Source: Paenibacillus mangrovi (GTDB lineage Bacteria; Bacillota; Bacilli; Paenibacillales; Paenibacillaceae). From it: DNA of 64,000 nucleotides. The translations under genes and the position numbers were made by a program. Below the pieces are notes generated by a model. It searched no databases. It saw only the letters and a list, made by a program, of their open reading frames with translations, and had not been told where the DNA came from. The DNA is taken from NCBI RefSeq assembly GCF_022898935.1, contig NZ_JALIRP010000001.1:682001-746000 (forward strand), in the 5' to 3' direction. Positions 61,007 to 64,000 of the stretch are shown here, one piece after another; position 1 is the first letter of the stretch; each line of letters starts with the position of its first letter.

Positions 61007-61600
61007 ATGAACAAAGATAATTCTAGTAACTCTTTAGTGATTATCCTTCACGAAATCTATGGAATAAATGATCATATAAACTTTTTTAGTGACTTGATGA
61101 TCAAGGAAGGTTTTGATGTACTATGTCCAAATCTAATAGATCGGGAATCATTTTCTTATGATCAAGAAGATAAAGCATATCATTATTTTATGAATGAAAT
61201 TGGATTTACCAGAGCATTAAATGAAGTATTAAATATTGTAAATCTGAATAGAGAGAAGTATGAACATATCTTTATTATTGGATTTAGTATTGGTGCAACA
61301 ATTGCATGGATGAGCAGCGAGTATGGGGTTGATGGAATTATTGGATTTTATGGATCAAGAATTAGAAACTATGTAGAGATAGAACCAAGTTGCGCTACCT
61401 TATTGTTTTTTGCAAGGCATGAGAAATCATTTAATGTATTAGACTTAGAAGAAAAATTAAGGAATAAGAAGAACACATCTTTAGAAATTATTGAAGCTGA
61501 ACATGGATTTATGAACCCTTTTTACAACACATATAACTTCAAAGAGTACGAGGAATGTATAAAGAAATGTAGAACTTTTCTGAATCAAATCGAAGTATAA
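61007..61600 (+). CDS. Dienelactone hydrolase family protein
   Basis: 197 residues of an alpha/beta hydrolase: 'VIILHEIYGINDHINFFSD', a nucleophile elbow 'IIGFSIGATIAW' (GxSxG; Ser rather than the Cys of dienelactone hydrolases), and the His in 'EAEHGFMNPF'. Lacks a strong RBS at ATG 61007; translation may instead start in the fused GNAT tail at 60899. Confidence 0.75.
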   Translation: MNKDNSSNSLVIILHEIYGINDHINFFSDLMIKEGFDVLCPNLIDRESFSYDQEDKAYHYFMNEIGFTRALNEVLNIVNLNREKYEHIFIIGFSIGATIAWMSSEYGVDGIIGFYGSRIRNYVEIEPSCATLLFFARHEKSFNVLDLEEKLRNKKNTSLEIIEAEHGFMNPFYNTYNFKEYEECIKKCRTFLNQIEV

Positions 61601-61710
61601 ACGAAATTGTTTATCAACATATTAAGTAATAAGTAGTAAATTGGTTAAACTCATTTTCTATGGAGCACTTTAGGAATCTGATTTTTTTAGAAGTCTAAGG
61701 GGTGAATCTA

Positions 61711-62163
61711 TTGAATTTTTACTCTAAGAGTAGTGAAAATAAAACATTTTCAAAAAAAGTTTTTATTGTTTATTCTATTTTAATGCTCATTTCTTACTAC
61801 AGTTATGTTCTGTTAGACTATTATCGATTAAATAAATCGCAATATTGGTTATCAAAAGATCTTGATGCAATCACCCAGCTTAATAGATGGGTATTTATAT
61901 TTGAAGCATTGCATTCTATTTTATTCGTGGTAGCGGTATTGACTATCCATATTCTTTTTCGAAAAAATATTAAAGTTTTAACACATTTCTTATTATTGAA
62001 TATTGCTTTATTTGTAGGAATGGCACTCGTAAACTTTATTATTTCTCTTGCCACTTCCTTACCTAGTAGTAATCTTATTAAACCATTAATAAGTATGATA
62101 ATAGTGTTTTCTATCGATGTGTTATTGGTGCAGATGAAAGATAAGGCTGGCTTTTATACTTAG
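61711..62163 (+). CDS. Small four-helix membrane protein
   Basis: About 150 residues with four hydrophobic segments (VYSILMLISYYSYVLLDYY; WVFIFEALHSILFVVAVLTI; LTHFLLLNIALFVGMALVNF; SMIIVFSIDVLLV). No family recognised. TTG 61711 with AAGGGGTG 7 nt upstream; GTG 61702 overlaps that RBS. Confidence 0.65.
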   Translation: MNFYSKSSENKTFSKKVFIVYSILMLISYYSYVLLDYYRLNKSQYWLSKDLDAITQLNRWVFIFEALHSILFVVAVLTIHILFRKNIKVLTHFLLLNIALFVGMALVNFIISLATSLPSSNLIKPLISMIIVFSIDVLLVQMKDKAGFYT

Positions 62164-62214
62164 AATAAGGTAAATCCCCGGAAAATCATTAAACATAGGA
62201 AGGAAGTGTTCCTC

Positions 62215-63006
62215 ATGTCAGAATGGAAAGAACTTATAGAAGAATCTAAGCAAAGATGGGAAGAAAATGCTTATATTTGGGATGACTACATGGGAAATGA
62301 GAGCAATCGATTTCATCGAGAATTGATAAGGCCTTTTACAGAAGAGTTATTACATATTGAAAAGGGAATCAAGGTCTTAGATATTGCTTGCGGGAATGGA
62401 AATTTCTCAAGAAGGTTAATCGAATTGGGAGCTGATGTAACTGCTTTTGATTTCAGCTCGAAGTTGATCGAGAAAGCCAAGCTTCGAACAAAAGACATGA
62501 ATAATATTACTTACCATGTAATCGATGCTACAGACTATGAGTCCATTATAAGTTTGGGTAAACAGAATTTTGATCGTGCAGTAGCGAATATGGCATTAAT
62601 GGATATTGCAGATGTGACTCCTTTAGTGCGTGCCTTGTCGGAAGTGCTAAAACCGGGAGGAATCTTTGTGTTTTCTATTACGCATCCTTGTTTCCAAACG
62701 CCTGGGATGAGAAAAGTACAGGAAACGGAAGATGTTAACGGTCGAGTGATTACTAGGAATAGCATTCAGACTTTTGATTATTTGAATTCAGGATCTTATG
62801 AAGCATTAGCGATTAGAGACCAGCCCATTTCTCATTTTATGTTCCATCGAACCTTTTCGTACTATTTTCATTTATTTTTCTCATCTGGATTTGTCCTTGA
62901 TGGTTTTTCTGAGCCAAGTTTTAAGAAGGAAGAGGAGAATAGTAGATTTGACTGGTATGATATACCTCCTGTAGCTATTTTTCGATTTAAGAAAATAATG
63001 GCCTAA
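62215..63006 (+). CDS. Class I SAM-dependent methyltransferase
   Basis: 263 residues. Motif I 'VLDIACGNGNFSRRLIELG' near residue 55, 'VTAFDFSSKLIEKAK', 'FDRAVANMALMDIAD', 'VLKPGGIFVFSITHPCF'. Methyltransf_11/25 type; substrate unknown. ATG 62215, RBS GGAAGGAAG. An attC 3' remnant follows. Confidence 0.87.
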   Translation: MSEWKELIEESKQRWEENAYIWDDYMGNESNRFHRELIRPFTEELLHIEKGIKVLDIACGNGNFSRRLIELGADVTAFDFSSKLIEKAKLRTKDMNNITYHVIDATDYESIISLGKQNFDRAVANMALMDIADVTPLVRALSEVLKPGGIFVFSITHPCFQTPGMRKVQETEDVNGRVITRNSIQTFDYLNSGSYEALAIRDQPISHFMFHRTFSYYFHLFFSSGFVLDGFSEPSFKKEEENSRFDWYDIPPVAIFRFKKIMA

Positions 63007-63050
63007 ATGCTCTCGGTTCTTGAATACAATAACATTTGTGCAATAGTAAC
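63004..63050 (+). repeat. attC-like site aC31 (3' remnant)
   Basis: ATGCTCTCGGTTCTTGAATACAATAACATTTGTGC: matches the end of the element (CTCTCGGGTTCGTGAATACAAGAACGTTAxxxG) with several changes in the core. Confidence 0.55.
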
Positions 63051-63081
63051 AAGAGGATCTAAATGAGGAGGTTAGTCGGTA

Positions 63082-63795
63082 TTGGAAAAAACAATTAAAA
63101 ATGTAGAAGACTTATACGCAATGTTAGATTCACAGTTTAGAGCATCGGAGCAATTTTGGGATCCATTTTATTCAGACAGGGAACGTCCAGTTCCATTTTT
63201 TCATAATAAACCCGATGAGAATCTGCAGTCCTACTTATCTCGAGGATTGATTCAGCCGGGGAGAGCAATGGAGTTAGGTTGTGGTCCTGGAAGAAATGCT
63301 ATTTTTCTTCATCGGAACGGTTTTAAGGTAGATGCATTCGATATTTCTCAAGTAGCTATTGATTGGGCTAAGGAAAGAGCCAGTGAATTAACATACAATA
63401 TTCATTTTCAATGTCAATCTGTCTTTGAATTGAAGCCTAATGAAGAGTACGATTTAGTATATGATTCGGGATGCTTGCATGGAATATTACCTCATCGCAG
63501 AATACAGTATTTAAAGATGATATATTCCGGATTGAAGCCGGGAGGGTATTTTGGATTAACATGCTTTGCCCCGGGATTTGGGGATGTAGGAGGGCCCGAG
63601 TTTAATTTATCTGATTGGGATGTTTATGAAGTGAATTCCATGAAGGGCGGACTAGCCTTTACAGAAGAAAAAATTCGATATTTATTATCTGATTATTTCG
63701 AATGCATTGAATTAAGAATGATGAATGAAATGGATAAGGATAGCGATCTCTTTGGAGTACCATTTCTATGGACCTCCTTATGGAGAAAGAAATAA
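63082..63795 (+). CDS. Class I SAM-dependent methyltransferase
   Basis: 237 residues. Motif I 'AMELGCGPGRNAIFLHRNGF', 'VDAFDISQVAIDWAKERA', 'YDLVYDSGCLHGILPHRRIQYLKMIYSGLKPGGYFGLTCF': thiopurine/tellurite-type (TehB-like) methyltransferase relatives. Start TTG 63082 after GAGGAGGTTAG. Substrate unknown. Confidence 0.87.
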   Translation: MEKTIKNVEDLYAMLDSQFRASEQFWDPFYSDRERPVPFFHNKPDENLQSYLSRGLIQPGRAMELGCGPGRNAIFLHRNGFKVDAFDISQVAIDWAKERASELTYNIHFQCQSVFELKPNEEYDLVYDSGCLHGILPHRRIQYLKMIYSGLKPGGYFGLTCFAPGFGDVGGPEFNLSDWDVYEVNSMKGGLAFTEEKIRYLLSDYFECIELRMMNEMDKDSDLFGVPFLWTSLWRKK

Positions 63796-63830
63796 TTAGA
63801 AACAAACTCTAATGGGATAGGTGAGAAAAT

Positions 63831-64000
63831 ATTAAATTACTCTTTATTTGTAGTCGTAACAAGTGGCGGAGTTTAACAGCGGAGAAGATTTTTAACGGGT
63901 ACAATGGCTATGAAGTGCGTTCAGCCGGTACTGAAGAGGGTGCGAGGATTAAAGTTACCGAAGGACATGAATCAACAGTATCTGAATATATAGAAGTGCC
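63831..64000 (+). CDS. Low-molecular-weight phosphotyrosine phosphatase-like protein, cut by window end
   Basis: Frame from the ATT at 63831: 'KLLFICSRNKWRSLTAEKIF' with the CxxNxxRS P-loop of LMW-PTP-like proteins, then 'YEVRSAGTEEGARIKVTE'. A TGA lies two codons before the ATT, so ATT appears to be the start; AGGTGAG is 5 nt upstream. Downstream part outside the window. Confidence 0.7.
   Translation, partial: MKLLFICSRNKWRSLTAEKIFNGYNGYEVRSAGTEEGARIKVTEGHESTVSEYIEV

Noticed and set aside
24591..63050. MITEs or other transposon-derived inverted repeats
   Set aside because: No target duplications, elements always lie 3' of a gene in one orientation, and their ends match the next element rather than themselves.
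24591..63050. Riboswitch or other cis-RNA family
   Set aside because: Placement is after genes of unrelated function with boundaries inside the repeat; pairing across neighbouring elements is a DNA recombination trait. An additional RNA role is not excluded.
1..64000. tRNA or rRNA genes
   Set aside because: No cloverleaf with a TTCGAnTC-type arm and CCA-end or rRNA-like stretch was recognised; the GGTTCG words in the attC-like elements are part of their 3' arm.

Overview
The window looks like a chromosomal segment of a Gram-positive, spore-forming Bacillales, most likely a Paenibacillus. Pointers are a WXG100/type VII secretion locus, copper-amine-oxidase 'stalk' domain proteins, a DivIVA-domain protein, an RTP-type replication terminator protein, a PucR regulator, and GGAGG-type ribosome binding sites with many TTG/GTG starts. 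Roughly the first 24 kb has balanced base composition and ordinary core genes. From about 24.2 kb to the right edge the DNA is mostly AT-rich and built differently.

Core part (1-24 kb): a type VII secretion module (WXG100 fusion protein, membrane protein, DUF4176 protein, EsxA-like WXG100) followed by a kinase / VWA / PP2C regulatory trio; an SDR; a DUF1992 protein; gluQ; hrpB; a YflT-type protein; a MORN/stalk protein; two small proteins; DoxX; a D-serine degradation block (cupin regulator, RidA, D-serine dehydratase, GntP-type permease); an acyltransferase; a replication terminator protein homologue; a Gfo/Idh/MocA oxidoreductase; a CDF metal exporter; and a DivIVA-domain protein.

Accessory part (24.2-64 kb): a long array of small, mostly promoterless genes, nearly all on the + strand. 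They are separated by about 31 copies (19 nearly complete, 12 partial) of a structured element of about 165-200 bp. Each element starts with a core ending in TAAC and ends with AACGTTAxxx, and lies just 3' of a gene. The few bases after G^TT at the end of one element are complementary to the start of the NEXT element, not to the start of the same element. This is what integron cassettes look like after G^TT recombination of circular cassettes: each unit runs from TT to G and carries its own attC. The payload is typical of cassettes: a DfrA-like dihydrofolate reductase, many GNAT acetyltransferases, an APH-like phosphotransferase, VOC proteins, methyltransferases, a sirtuin-like protein, DUF4375/DMP19 and DUF4085 proteins, and unknown small proteins. 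No integrase is present. A candidate entry point (attI-like) lies at 24.06-24.18 kb. I regard this as a sedentary integron or CALIN-like array in a Firmicute, with unusually long, multi-branched attC sites. It is the main finding.

Within and beyond the array are decayed stretches. Half attC sites flank a type I toxin-antitoxin locus (two copies, 44.3 and 54.9 kb). An alaX gene and its broken second copy flank a hydantoin/NCS1 permease operon (pucR, permease, DUF917, hyuA). Several pseudogenes are frameshifted or truncated. The array pattern resumes, more degraded, from 55.2 kb to the right edge, where an LMW-phosphatase-like gene is cut by the window end.
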